A DNA stretch of 64,000 nt from Thiothrix phosphatis. GTDB lineage: Bacteria > Pseudomonadota > Gammaproteobacteria > Thiotrichales > Thiotrichaceae. Location: positions 1 to 64,000 of the forward strand of contig NZ_JAYMYJ010000112.1 of the NCBI RefSeq assembly GCF_035668035.1, read 5' to 3'. Every line of letters begins with the position of its first letter. The stretch's first letter is position 1. Made by a program: the position numbers and the translations under genes. The notes beneath the pieces are model-generated. The model saw only the letters and a list, made by a program, of their open reading frames with translations, had not been told where the DNA came from and did no database searches. Positions 1-8,534 of this stretch are shown here, one piece after another.

Positions 1-102
1 ACCGCAAGGTTGCTCAGCCATCGGAAGGGCAAAAACTCACCTTGAAAGCCCTAACCTTGATGCGTTAGGGCCAGACAACGAAACAAATACAGGAGAGGGC
101 AA

Positions 103-1383
103 ATGTCAATATTGAAACCCGGAGCAAATGCTAAACTTTCACAGTTGAAATTCACCCTTTCAATTTCACATGCACCAATTCCAGGTGTGGAGATGGATGT
201 GTCGGCCTTCCTTCTGACAGCGCAAGGCAAAGTCCGTGGCGATGGGGACATGTGTTTTTACGGGCAGACCCATATTGAATCTGGTGCCGTAATTTTGGAT
301 AGTGCATCTGAAACTGGTGCCGTGTTTTCTATAGATTTGTCAAAGGTTAATCAGGCCATTGAGAAGATCGTGATAGTGATGACCATTCATGAAAATCGGG
401 CTGTGTTTGGCAAACTTTCTGAGGTTACGATTGAACTGTTTGGAAACGGGGCGCTGCGTGGGGAAATACCCTGTGCTGGCATGAAAGAAACAGCCCTCAT
501 TCTTGCCGAGATCTATCGCCGTGGTGAAGAGTGGAAGTTAAGGGTTGTAGGGCAGGGCTTTGAGAATGGTTTGCCAGCCATTGCGCAGTATTTTGGAATA
601 GAAGTGGCGACGCCAGAACAGCCTGTTTCGGAATCTGAGAAAAAACCTATCCCTGCTAAAGCGAAGCAGGCTGAAACAACCCCTGTTAAATCTGTCCGGT
701 TGAATAAAATCTCCCTTACCAAGCAAGGGGAAAGTTCTAAAATTTCTTTGCAGAAAGAAAATAGGGGTCTAATACGGGTCATTGCTACGTGGGTCGATAA
801 CGGGGACAAACGTTCGGATAATGATGACCTTGATCTCCGCGCAGGCATTCTTTTGCCTAATGGAAAAATGCATTGGCTGGCGGCTTCACATCCCGGTTCT
901 CTTGATAGCGCCCCCTTTGCCCGGCATTTGGGAGATGTCCGGCAAGCCACTAAAAACGCCCCCGGAACTGAAATCATTGAGATAAACCCGGATATATCCA
1001 AACGTCTTGGTGGGCAGGTCGGGTTGGTCTTTTCAGTTTATAGCGCGATTTCCAACGGGCCTGTTTCGATAGCGTCCCTTAAGCCGGTGATGTCCATTGA
1101 GAACGATGGCAATGTGGTTGAGTGCAATTACACGTTTCCTGGTGGTAAAGCAGCAAACGGTGTTTACACCTATGTGATCGGGACGCTCGATATCGATGGT
1201 GAGTCCATTTCCGTCAGGTTATCTGGCCTCACCTCGCAGCCAGGTAGTGAGGATACCCCCTGGATTGAACGCAAGGCAGGGATTCTTGAGGTCAGCTTTG
1301 ATGGTGCTCCGGTTTTCAAGTCCGGGCGCAACCTATTTGCCAGAATGATCGGTGTTGGCAAGAAAGGCTATGAAAACGTCTGA
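103..1383 (+). CDS. TerD/TerA-family (tellurium resistance-type) protein
   Basis: Cytoplasmic stress protein of the TerD superfamily, whose members bind calcium and occur in Ter stress-response gene sets; the molecular role is unsettled. The first ~170 residues look like a TerD domain (PGVEMDVSAFLL, then DGDMCFYGQ). A Lys/Pro-rich linker (about residues 180-200) leads to a second domain with DNDDLDLRAGILLPNGKMHW at about residues 240-260, as in TerA-type proteins. The 426-aa length is a little above TerA. There is no signal peptide. The start follows AGGAG with good spacing. The gene is more A+T-rich than its right-hand neighbours and stands alone here; other ter genes may lie to the left, outside the window. 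The family is secure; TerA orthology is not. Confidence 0.8.
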   Translation: MSILKPGANAKLSQLKFTLSISHAPIPGVEMDVSAFLLTAQGKVRGDGDMCFYGQTHIESGAVILDSASETGAVFSIDLSKVNQAIEKIVIVMTIHENRAVFGKLSEVTIELFGNGALRGEIPCAGMKETALILAEIYRRGEEWKLRVVGQGFENGLPAIAQYFGIEVATPEQPVSESEKKPIPAKAKQAETTPVKSVRLNKISLTKQGESSKISLQKENRGLIRVIATWVDNGDKRSDNDDLDLRAGILLPNGKMHWLAASHPGSLDSAPFARHLGDVRQATKNAPGTEIIEINPDISKRLGGQVGLVFSVYSAISNGPVSIASLKPVMSIENDGNVVECNYTFPGGKAANGVYTYVIGTLDIDGESISVRLSGLTSQPGSEDTPWIERKAGILEVSFDGAPVFKSGRNLFARMIGVGKKGYENV

Positions 1384-1455
1384 CATAGTCAGCAAACATT
1401 GTGTCTGCCTGCAATGGTGGACATATCGCCTGCCGCTGGCTAGAATCCATCCCGT

Positions 1456-1594
1456 CATTGGGGAGTAGCCTCCTTTCATTGGTAAAGGGTCTGCATCAAC
1501 ATACTTGACCGCCCGGTCATGGTGCAGACGGCTCCGGTTTGGCAAGACCTTTGACCACGATGCCTTCGGTAAAGCCGGGAGGGTGTTGTGGTCA
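1456..1594 (+). promoter_or_regulatory. yybP-ykoY (manganese) riboswitch
   Basis: The leader contains the conserved blocks of the yybP-ykoY aptamer in order: TTGGGGAGTAGCC at 1458-1470, TCAACATACTTG at 1496-1507 and GGCAAGACCTTTG at 1541-1553. These match the blocks of the E. coli mntP leader. Downstream, TGACCACGAT (1552-1561) can pair with the stretch ending at 1594, and GCCGGG (1574-1579) can pair with CCCGGC (1605-1610), just before the GGAG ribosome site at 1613-1616. This suggests Mn2+-dependent control of translation or elongation of the GDT1 gene. The aptamer is seen directly; the switching mechanism is inferred. Confidence 0.9.
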
Positions 1595-1622
1595 TGGGAA
1601 ATCGCCCGGCTTGGAGTTGTTT

Positions 1623-2189
1623 ATGGAAGCCTTTCTCGTCTCTACTGGTATCGTCGCCCTCGCAGAAATGGGGGACAAGACGCAATTGCTCTCGCTGGTG
1701 CTCGCCGCCAAATTCCGCAAGCCTGTCCCCATCATCCTTGGCATTCTGGTCGCCACCTTGCTGAACCATGCAGGTGCGGGGGCAGTTGGCGCATGGGTCA
1801 CCGCCGTACTGGGGGAAAATGTGCTGCGCTGGGTGCTGGGGTTGGGTTTCCTGGCGATGGCGGTGTGGATCATGATCCCCGACAAGCTGGATGAGGATGA
1901 TGCAAAGCTGGACGCCTCCCATCACAGTGTTTTCGTCACCACCCTGATTGCGTTTTTCCTGGCTGAAATGGGCGACAAAACCCAGATCGCAACGGTCGCG
2001 CTGGCGGCGCAGTACGCCTCACTGCTGTGGGTGGTGGCGGGCACGACCCTGGGCATGATGATCGCCAATGTCCCGGCGGTGCTGCTGGGCGACAAAATGG
2101 CGCACAAACTGCCGTTGAAATGGGTGCATGGGGTCGCTGCTGCCATTTTTGCCGTCTTGGGCGTGCTGGTATTGTTTGGTGTTGACTAA
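1623..2189 (+). CDS. GDT1/TMEM165 (UPF0016) family Mn2+ exporter
   Basis: Integral membrane cation transporter of the UPF0016/GDT1 family, whose bacterial members export manganese. It is 188 aa with two homologous halves, each carrying the family signature LAEMGDKTQ (residues 13-21 and about 110-118), and about six membrane segments. This is the usual size for a bacterial member. The start is the ATG with GGAG six bases upstream; an earlier in-frame ATG at 1539 lies inside the riboswitch and is rejected. Control by the manganese riboswitch fits export of excess Mn2+. It converges on the iron-binding protein gene with almost no gap. Confidence 0.9.
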   Translation: MEAFLVSTGIVALAEMGDKTQLLSLVLAAKFRKPVPIILGILVATLLNHAGAGAVGAWVTAVLGENVLRWVLGLGFLAMAVWIMIPDKLDEDDAKLDASHHSVFVTTLIAFFLAEMGDKTQIATVALAAQYASLLWVVAGTTLGMMIANVPAVLLGDKMAHKLPLKWVHGVAAAIFAVLGVLVLFGVD

Positions 2190-2191
2190 GC

Positions 2192-3199
2192 TTACCGCCA
2201 ACCTGCTTTGTCCATAATCTGCACCGCCTGGGCGTTGTTTTTGCCTAGGGCGACCAGGTTCAGCGCATCGCTTTTGAAATTGCCCCAGCTTTGCAATTGC
2301 GGGCTGGCGGCGATGCCGCGCTTGGCCGGGTATTCGCCATTGGTGGTGGAATACCAGCGTTGGGCGTCATCCAGCACCATGTATTCCAGCAGCTTGATGG
2401 CGTTTTCCCGGTTTTTGGCGGATTTTGTCACGCCCGCACCACTGATATTGATGTGCGTCCCCCGGTCGCGCTGGTTGGGGAACAGCAGTTTCACCTTGCT
2501 GGCGGCGGCTTTCTGGCTAGCGTCGCTACCGTAGAGCATTTGTGCGTAATAGTAAGTGTTGGCGATGGCAATGTCGCACTGGCCTGCCGCGACAGCCTTG
2601 ATCTGGTCGCGGTCGCCGCCGCTGGGTGGCCGGGCCAGGTTGGCGGCCAGCCCTTGCGCCCATTGCTCCGCTTGCGCCGCGCCGTGGGCGGCGATGATGG
2701 AAGCCAGCAGCGACTGGTTGTAAATGCTGTTGGAGGAACGCACGCAAATCCGCCCGCGCCATTTCGGGTCGGCCAAATCTTCGTAGCTGGAAAGTTCGGC
2801 AGCCTGGACAGTCGCCGGGTTGTAGAACAGCACCCGCGCCCGCGAGGTGAGGCCGAACCACTGTTTGCCGGGGTCGCGCAGGTTGGCGGGAATGGCCTGC
2901 TCCAGCGTGGCGGAGTGGATGGCTTGCAGGCTGCCAGCGGCGGCGGCCCGGTACAAGCGCCCGGCGTCCGCCATGATCAGCACGTCGGCGGGTGAATTGG
3001 CCCCTTCGCGTTTGAGGCGTTCCAGCAGCGGGTCGTCATCGCCCGTGACCAAGTTGACCTTGATGCCGGTGTCCTGGCTGAAAGCGTCCAGCAACGGCTT
3101 GATCAACTGTTCTTCGCGGGCGGAATACACATTCACTTCATTGGCCAGCACTTGTGCGCTGCACAGCAGCAGCAAGCCAGCAACAAATTTTTTCAACAT
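2192..3199 (-). CDS. Fe(3+) ABC transporter periplasmic binding protein (FbpA/FutA type)
   Basis: Periplasmic iron-binding component of a ferric ABC importer. The 335-aa protein has a Sec signal peptide (about residues 1-19, ending VLA-N), the family start NEVNVYSAREEQL with the first Tyr ligand, and the late Tyr cluster NTYYYAQ that normally coordinates Fe(III). No permease or ATPase gene is adjacent, so these must be elsewhere. AGGAG precedes the ATG. It is downstream of piuC and the siderophore receptor on the same strand and probably cotranscribed with them, with a palindromic repeat between it and piuC. Confidence 0.88.
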   Translation of the reverse strand: MLKKFVAGLLLLCSAQVLANEVNVYSAREEQLIKPLLDAFSQDTGIKVNLVTGDDDPLLERLKREGANSPADVLIMADAGRLYRAAAAGSLQAIHSATLEQAIPANLRDPGKQWFGLTSRARVLFYNPATVQAAELSSYEDLADPKWRGRICVRSSNSIYNQSLLASIIAAHGAAQAEQWAQGLAANLARPPSGGDRDQIKAVAAGQCDIAIANTYYYAQMLYGSDASQKAAASKVKLLFPNQRDRGTHINISGAGVTKSAKNRENAIKLLEYMVLDDAQRWYSTTNGEYPAKRGIAASPQLQSWGNFKSDALNLVALGKNNAQAVQIMDKAGWR

Positions 3200-3214
3200 A
3201 ACAGGCTCCTTATT

Positions 3215-3255
3215 GCTCCCTGCCCCCCTTGTGGGGAAAGGGCTGGGGATGGGGG
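3215..3255. repeat. G/C-rich palindromic repeat, related to those in the methylase gene
   Basis: An imperfect palindrome of C-runs and G-runs lies between piuC and the iron-binding protein gene. Its reverse complement follows the same scheme (C-run, TCCCCA, CCCT, CCCC, G-run, AGGGAG) as the three repeats at 56731, 57658 and 58078, though more diverged. It could also act as an mRNA-stabilising hairpin. Confidence 0.5.
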
Positions 3256-3257
3256 CT

Positions 3258-3941
3258 TCAGGCGTCCGCCCAGCGGCGGATCAGGTTGTGGTAGACACCG
3301 GCGAGCCGGATGGTTTGCGGGTGGCCTACGCCCAGTTCCGCCGACAGTTCCTGGATGCTTTGGTCGAGGTCATACAACAGGGTGCGTTGCCCGTCGTCCC
3401 GCACCATGCTTTGTATCCAGAAAAAGGCGGCCAGCCGTGCGCCGCGTGTGACCGCGCGGACTTGGTGCAGGCTGCTGGAGGGGTAGAGCGCCAGGTCGCC
3501 AGCAGCCAATTTGATGGCTTGCGCGCCAAAGCTGTCCTCGATCACCAGTTCGCCGCCGTCGTATGCTTCCGGTTCGGCGAGGAACAAGGTGGCGGACACA
3601 TCGGTGCGTACCCGGACAGTGGTCCCTGGCACGTAGCGGATGGCGTTGTCGATATGGATGCCGAAATTGCCGCCATCTTCGTAGCGGTTGAACATCGGCG
3701 GAAAAATCTTCATGGGCAAGGCAGCGGAGACAAAGCGGGCGTTATTGGCCAGCGCCGTCAGGATGACATCGCCAATTTCCCGCGCAAGGGCGGAATCCTG
3801 CGGCAGTTGCAGGTTCTGCTTGGCGGTGGCGGCCTGGTCGCCCGCCGTTATCTTGCCATCCACCCATGCTGCCGCCTCCAGTTGGGTGCGGCAGTGGGCG
3901 GCTTGCTCCCTGCTGAGAACATTGGGTATACAAATCAGCAT
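3258..3941 (-). CDS. piuC: Fe(II)/2-oxoglutarate dioxygenase, PiuC/YbiX family
   Basis: Cytosolic Fe(II)- and 2-oxoglutarate-dependent dioxygenase that accompanies catecholate siderophore receptors (YbiX with Fiu, PiuC with PiuA); its substrate is not established. It is 227 aa, the family length. The metal triad is H96-x-D98 (HID) and H159, with R169 (GARLAAFFW) as the expected 2-oxoglutarate Arg. The N-terminal LICIPNVLS is typical. AGGAG lies upstream of the ATG. The siderophore receptor gene is directly upstream on the same strand, the classic pairing. Confidence 0.93.
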   Translation of the reverse strand: MLICIPNVLSREQAAHCRTQLEAAAWVDGKITAGDQAATAKQNLQLPQDSALAREIGDVILTALANNARFVSAALPMKIFPPMFNRYEDGGNFGIHIDNAIRYVPGTTVRVRTDVSATLFLAEPEAYDGGELVIEDSFGAQAIKLAAGDLALYPSSSLHQVRAVTRGARLAAFFWIQSMVRDDGQRTLLYDLDQSIQELSAELGVGHPQTIRLAGVYHNLIRRWADA

Positions 3942-4028
3942 TGCCTAGGCTCCTTGCAAGTGTTACCCCCTAAAATGCCCACCCCGTGGCTCATGAAACG
4001 GGGCGGGCTGAGGACCCGGATAGCCGGA

Positions 4029-6299
4029 TTAAAAATCGTAAGTCAGGCTGACGTTGGTGGTGCGGCCAGGCGCGACATACGTGAACGGTGCCGCACTGCG
4101 GTAGAACGCTTCGTAAATGGTCTCATCCGTCGCATTCTTGACGTTCAGTTGCGCGCTCAACTTTTTGTTGAGCTTGTACTCGGCCATCAAATCCAGGCGG
4201 TTGGAGGCTTCCAGCACCAGCGGTTCGCCGAAATGCGGCGAGGCGGTGTTGGTGTTGACCGAGGTCGCCGCAAAGGTGCCGCCTTTGATTTCGCCGGTGT
4301 GCACGACCGTCCCGCCGACCGCGAGTTTGGGCGTGGCCTGGTATTTGGCCTGGATGCTGGCGCTTTGCTCCGCCACATTGGCCAGTTCCTTGCCGATGGC
4401 GGATGGGGTGGCGGAATCCAGGATTTTGGTGTCCATCAGCACCGCGCCGCCGGACAAGCTCAACTTGGGCGTGACATTGCCGGAGACGCCCACCTCCACG
4501 CCGTTGATGCGCACCTTGCCGGTTTGGCTGGCGACCTGCGCCGTGCCAGTGCCGCTGACTTCAATCTTGTTTTTCTTTTCGGTCTGGAAAATGGCGGCGT
4601 TGACGGCGAGGTGGTCATTGGCCAGGTTCCATTTGGTGCCGAGTTCGATGCTTTTGTTCTCTTCGGGTTTGTCCAGGGCGGCGACCAGTGGGGTGATGCC
4701 GCCGTACTCCACGCCGCCGGAGTCGAACATTTCACCCGGCAGGTTGGAGGAGCTGCTGAGGGAGGCGTAAATGCTGCCGTTTTCCCGGGGCTTGTACACC
4801 ACGCCAGCGTGGCCGTTCAGGAAGCCGGTGTCATCCGTGGAATCGCTGTTGGGGTCGTAAACGCCTTCCCGCGCATGCCGTTCAATCTCGAAGGTGTCAT
4901 GGCGCAGGCCGCCGAAGACTTCCCAGCGCGGGTTCAGTTTGGCGGTGTCCAGCACGTAGAGGGAACGGACATCGGCCTTGACCTCCGACTTGCTGGCGCT
5001 GCGGCCAGTGACCGGCTGGCCGATGGCATGGTTGTCCGGGTTCATGACGTTCAGGACGGGTGCCGCCACCGTGGCGTCAAGGTCAAAGCTTTGGTTGGTG
5101 ACTTCCTCACTGCTGATTTCAAAGCCCGCGACAAGGTTGTGCTCCACCGCGCCGGAATGGAATTCATGGGTGATCTGGGTGTTGTTGCCCTGGAAGTTGT
5201 TGGTGAACCCGGCCCGCGAGGTGCGGTTGGTCATGGTGCTGGCAGGCGTCAGCCCGCTGATGCCGCCGGGATTGGAAACGACGTATTCGTTGGTGGTTTC
5301 GCCGATGCGGGTTTTGCTGCTGATGGTGGTGTTGTCGGAAAGCTTGTGCTCCAGCGTGGCGGTCAGGATGTCGGCGCCCGTATCCTGGAAGTCGCGCCCG
5401 ACAATGCCGTAGAAATTGTCACGGTCGACGGCAGCAGGCGCGTTGGTCAGCGAGTCCCAGGGGTGGCCACGGTCTGGCATTTCCTCCTTGCGCAGGTGGT
5501 ACAGGTCGACCAGCATATTGGTTTTGTCGGTCGCCTTGTAATCCGCCGCCAACGCGACGCCCTGGCCTTGTTTGTACACTTCGTTGCGTCCGGCCACGTC
5601 CGAGTCTTCCAGCATGAAGGAGCCGCGCACGCTCAATTGGTCGTTGACAACCCGGTTGGCGTCCAGCGTGGCGCGTTGGTCATTGCCCAGCGTCAGGGTT
5701 CCACGGGTGAAATTGGTGTCCTGCGGCTTTTTGCTGATGCTGTTGACCGCGCCGCCAGTGGTGCCGCGTCCGGCGAAGGTGGAACTGGGGCCTTTGGCGA
5801 TTTCCACCTGTTCCGTGGCGAAGACTTCACGGGTGGTGACGCCAGGGTCGCGCATGCCATCGACGAAAATGTCGCCACGGGCGTCAAAGCCCCGGATGAT
5901 GAAACGGTCGCCCTGGGCGTTGCCGCCTTCGCCGGTGCCGAGCGTAATGCCCGGCTGGGTGCGCATCAGGTCGCGCAGCGCGGTGACGCCAGCATCCTGC
6001 ATCTGTTCCTTGCCGACGACGGTGATGGTTTTGGAAACGTTCAGCAGCGGCTCGGTGAATTTGCCATTGCCGGATTTGTCAATCTTGTAAGGGGCTTCTG
6101 GGTCGGCGTTGGGGTTGGAGCCAGGGGCGGCTTTTTTCGCTTCGGCGGTGACGCCTTCCAACCGCGTCACCTCGTCGGCATGTGCTGGGGAAGTGATGGC
6201 GGCAAACACGGCAAAGGCGGCTGAGGCAAGGGTGGTGTTCGGCTGTTCGGCACGGCAGGCTACGCCTCTGAGGGCGAGAGGCTGGTTCTGATAGCTCAA
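4029..6299 (-). CDS. TonB-dependent catecholate siderophore receptor (Fiu/PiuA type)
   Basis: Outer-membrane beta-barrel receptor that imports ferric siderophores using TonB energy. A signal peptide ends near SPAHA-DE. A plug domain (with QPGITLGTGEGGNAQGDRF and GRGTTGGAVN) is followed by a 22-strand-type barrel ending in aromatic F (SLTYDF). The start is debatable. An ATG exists at 6338, but AGGAG sits seven bases before a TTG codon at 6299 that begins LSYQNQPLALRG, so TTG is preferred (756 aa). A Fur-like box lies upstream. The partners piuC and the iron-binding protein follow, and exbB-exbD-tonB lies just beyond the divergent gene. Confidence 0.92.
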   Translation of the reverse strand: MSYQNQPLALRGVACRAEQPNTTLASAAFAVFAAITSPAHADEVTRLEGVTAEAKKAAPGSNPNADPEAPYKIDKSGNGKFTEPLLNVSKTITVVGKEQMQDAGVTALRDLMRTQPGITLGTGEGGNAQGDRFIIRGFDARGDIFVDGMRDPGVTTREVFATEQVEIAKGPSSTFAGRGTTGGAVNSISKKPQDTNFTRGTLTLGNDQRATLDANRVVNDQLSVRGSFMLEDSDVAGRNEVYKQGQGVALAADYKATDKTNMLVDLYHLRKEEMPDRGHPWDSLTNAPAAVDRDNFYGIVGRDFQDTGADILTATLEHKLSDNTTISSKTRIGETTNEYVVSNPGGISGLTPASTMTNRTSRAGFTNNFQGNNTQITHEFHSGAVEHNLVAGFEISSEEVTNQSFDLDATVAAPVLNVMNPDNHAIGQPVTGRSASKSEVKADVRSLYVLDTAKLNPRWEVFGGLRHDTFEIERHAREGVYDPNSDSTDDTGFLNGHAGVVYKPRENGSIYASLSSSSNLPGEMFDSGGVEYGGITPLVAALDKPEENKSIELGTKWNLANDHLAVNAAIFQTEKKNKIEVSGTGTAQVASQTGKVRINGVEVGVSGNVTPKLSLSGGAVLMDTKILDSATPSAIGKELANVAEQSASIQAKYQATPKLAVGGTVVHTGEIKGGTFAATSVNTNTASPHFGEPLVLEASNRLDLMAEYKLNKKLSAQLNVKNATDETIYEAFYRSAAPFTYVAPGRTTNVSLTYDF

Positions 6300-6377
6300 G
6301 TGGATACTCCTAAAACATGAAAATGGAAGGGGCGGCATCCGTGGCTATCAGGCTATGCGATGCAGGTGTATGCTGGG

Positions 6378-6396
6378 AGATGATAATCATTCTTTT
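6378..6396. promoter_or_regulatory. Fur box between the siderophore receptor and the hydroxyacid dehydrogenase
   Basis: The sequence around TGATAATCATTC matches the GATAATGATAATCATTATC Fur consensus well in its central hexamers. It lies in the divergent intergenic region, so iron should repress at least the receptor operon. Confidence 0.65.
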
Positions 6397-6482
6397 TTGT
6401 GAGTCAAGAGTGTTTGTAGTAAAATGCGGACAGTTTTTATTTGTCTGTTGGTAATGCGCACTGCACAAGTGCGGGAGAAGCC

Positions 6483-7580
6483 ATGCCGCCCGAACCCCTC
6501 CTGAACCAGATTCCGCCTGCCATTGCCGCAGTCAGTGACTACGAACCCTTTGCCCGCGCCCGTTTGGATGACAATGCCTGGGCGTATTTGCACAGCGGCG
6601 CGGCGGATGAAATCACTTTCCACGCCAACCGGCAGGCGTTTGAGCAGCAGCATCTGCACAACCGGGTGCTGGTGGATGTGCGCGGCGGCCACACCCGTCT
6701 GCAATTGTTTGGGCAAACTTTCCGGCATCCGGTGCTGCTGGCTCCGGTGGCTTACCAAACCTTGTTTCATCCGGATGGGGAATTGGCGACGGCGCAGGCG
6801 GCTGCGGCCATGGAAGCGGGCATGGTGGTCAGCACGCTGGCGGGGCGGACGCTGGAGGAAATTGCCGCACATGCCGCTGCCCCCTTGTGGTTCCAGCTTT
6901 ATTTCCAGCCGGATCGGGCGTTCACGTTGGAACTGGTGCGGCGGGCGGAGGCGGCGGGTTACCAAGCATTGGTGGTGACGGTGGACGCGCCGCTGGCCGG
7001 TGTCCGTAACCGTGAACAACGGGCGGGTTTCCACCTGCCACCTGGGGTTGGCGCGGCCAATTTGCAGGGCATGCGCCAGCCGCAGACAGTGCTGGAAGAT
7101 GGGCAAAGCGTGGTGTTCGATGGCCTGATGGCGCATGCGCCAACCTGGCGGGAGATTGTGGAACTGCGCCGGTTGACGGAACTGCCGCTGCTGCTCAAGG
7201 GAATCGCCAGTCCGGATGACGCCTTGCGGGCATTGGAGGTGGGGGCGGATGGCCTGATTGTTTCCAACCACGGTGGCCGCACGCTGGACACCATGCCTGC
7301 CACGTTGGCGCTGTTGCCCGCCATCGCCGCTGCGGTGCAGGAACGGGTGCCATTGCTGCTGGACGGCGGCGTCCGGCGGGGTACGGATATTGTGAAGGCG
7401 CTGGCGCTGGGGGCAAGCGCCGTGCTGATTGGCCGCCCCATGGTTTATGGGCTGGCGGCCACAGGCGCGCTAGGGGTGGCGCATGTTATCCGCCTGTTGC
7501 GGGAAGAGCTGGAAGTCGCCATGGCGCTGACAGGTTGCCCTACCTTGGCGGATATTAATCCTGCCGTGTTGGCCCCTTGA
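6483..7580 (+). CDS. FMN-dependent alpha-hydroxy acid dehydrogenase (L-lactate/glycolate oxidase family)
   Basis: Flavoenzyme that oxidises an alpha-hydroxy acid such as L-lactate or glycolate to the 2-oxo acid. The 365-aa TIM barrel has the catalytic His/Arg motif SNHGGRTLD near residue 263, the FMN-phosphate segment LDGGVRRGTDIVKALALGA, VTVDAPLAG and WFQLYFQ. The ATG at 6483 has GGAG five bases away; an upstream TTG at 6441 has no such site. It is divergent from the siderophore receptor and shares its Fur-box region, so it may be iron regulated. Substrate specificity cannot be read from sequence. Confidence 0.85.
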   Translation: MPPEPLLNQIPPAIAAVSDYEPFARARLDDNAWAYLHSGAADEITFHANRQAFEQQHLHNRVLVDVRGGHTRLQLFGQTFRHPVLLAPVAYQTLFHPDGELATAQAAAAMEAGMVVSTLAGRTLEEIAAHAAAPLWFQLYFQPDRAFTLELVRRAEAAGYQALVVTVDAPLAGVRNREQRAGFHLPPGVGAANLQGMRQPQTVLEDGQSVVFDGLMAHAPTWREIVELRRLTELPLLLKGIASPDDALRALEVGADGLIVSNHGGRTLDTMPATLALLPAIAAAVQERVPLLLDGGVRRGTDIVKALALGASAVLIGRPMVYGLAATGALGVAHVIRLLREELEVAMALTGCPTLADINPAVLAP

Positions 7581-7600
7581 TGATGCTTGAAAATATAAAT

Positions 7601-7622
7601 AGCAACAATTATCATTTGAAAA
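7601..7622. promoter_or_regulatory. Possible Fur site upstream of exbB-exbD-tonB
   Basis: The 142-base gap before exbB holds an A+T-rich stretch with CAATTATCATTTG, a partial match to the Fur consensus. It is a plausible operator for the TonB operon, but only half of the site matches well. Confidence 0.35.
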
Positions 7623-7722
7623 AATTTACCTGATACCACTAGCCCTCCGCCCCTTTTGCCATGACGGTAGCCAAGGTTCAGTAAAACCCTGTTTGCAATT
7701 TTTGGAAGGTTTTACTAACCCT

Positions 7723-8154
7723 ATGGAATTCCTGAAAACTTACCTTGACTACATGGTGCTGGGCACGCTTGGCCTGATGAGCTTCATCATGTTGACGTTG
7801 GCGGTGGAGCGTTACGTTTATTTCTGGCGTGTCCGGCTGGTACAGTTCCCACATGTCGAATTGTTGAAAGTGGCGCTGACCCGCAACCTCACCGCCATTT
7901 CCAGCATTGGCTCCAATGCGCCTTATGTGGGGCTGCTGGGGACGGTGCTGGGCATCCTCGTCACCTTCCACGAAATGGGGCAGGGCGGCAAGATTGATGT
8001 CAACACCATCATGCTGGGGCTGGCGATGGCGCTGAAGGCGACCGCTGCTGGCTTGTTCGTCGCCATTCCCGCGATCCTGTTTTACAACGGCCTGCTGCGT
8101 AAGGTGGAGGTGCTGACTTCGCGCTGGACGGCGATGCAGGATGGCCATGCATGA
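7723..8154 (+). CDS. exbB: ExbB, TonB-system proton channel subunit
   Basis: Inner-membrane ExbB subunit that, with ExbD, uses the proton gradient to energise TonB. It is 143 aa, the short form seen in Helicobacter-type systems (MEFLKTYLDYMVLGTLG at the start). It has three membrane segments and the conserved cytoplasmic-loop motif NAPYVGLLGTVLGILVTF, then GLAMALKATAAGLFVAIPA. The ATG is preceded by GGAAGG at long spacing; an upstream in-frame TTG at 7693 is less likely. The stop overlaps the exbD start (ATGA), so translation is coupled. First gene of exbB-exbD-tonB. Confidence 0.92.
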   Translation: MEFLKTYLDYMVLGTLGLMSFIMLTLAVERYVYFWRVRLVQFPHVELLKVALTRNLTAISSIGSNAPYVGLLGTVLGILVTFHEMGQGGKIDVNTIMLGLAMALKATAAGLFVAIPAILFYNGLLRKVEVLTSRWTAMQDGHA

Positions 8155-8534
8155 AACGTTTTGACCAGATCAACATGATTCCCTTCATCGACATCATGCT
8201 GGTGCTGCTGGCAATTGTGTTGACCACCGCCACCTTTGTTTCGCAAGGGCTGATCGAAGTCAACCTGCCGACCGCCGAGCAGGTCAGCGAACCTGCCGAA
8301 GACGAAGACCCGCTGGAAATCGCCATCGATGCGCAAAACCAGTTGTTCCTCGCGGGTGAGGCGGTGGATTTGCAGCAATTGGGCAGCAAGTTGGATACGC
8401 AGGCGAAACCGGACACGCTGATTGTGCTGCGCATCGACAAGGCCGCCGTCTTCGAGCACTTCGTCAAGCTGATTGACCTGCTCAAGGCGAAGGGACTGAA
8501 CAACCTTTCCATACAGGCGCAGCAGGAACCATGA
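8151..8534 (+). CDS. exbD: ExbD, TonB-system accessory subunit
   Basis: Single-pass inner-membrane partner of ExbB. The 127-aa protein has a short cytoplasmic tail, then NMIPFIDIMLVLLAIVLTT with the essential membrane Asp at D14, and a periplasmic TolR/ExbD domain (LPTAEQ, IAIDAQNQLFLAGE, LIVLRIDK). It overlaps exbB and tonB by four bases on either side. Confidence 0.93.
   Translation: MKRFDQINMIPFIDIMLVLLAIVLTTATFVSQGLIEVNLPTAEQVSEPAEDEDPLEIAIDAQNQLFLAGEAVDLQQLGSKLDTQAKPDTLIVLRIDKAAVFEHFVKLIDLLKAKGLNNLSIQAQQEP

Noticed and set aside
2847..6224. Very long plus-strand open frame (1125 codons) opposite the siderophore receptor and neighbours
   Set aside because: It is antisense to three well-recognised genes and has G/V/A-rich composition typical of a shadow frame in G+C-rich DNA.
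6441..6482. TTG at 6441 as start of the hydroxyacid dehydrogenase
   Set aside because: The ATG at 6483 has GGAG at good spacing and begins the conserved domain.
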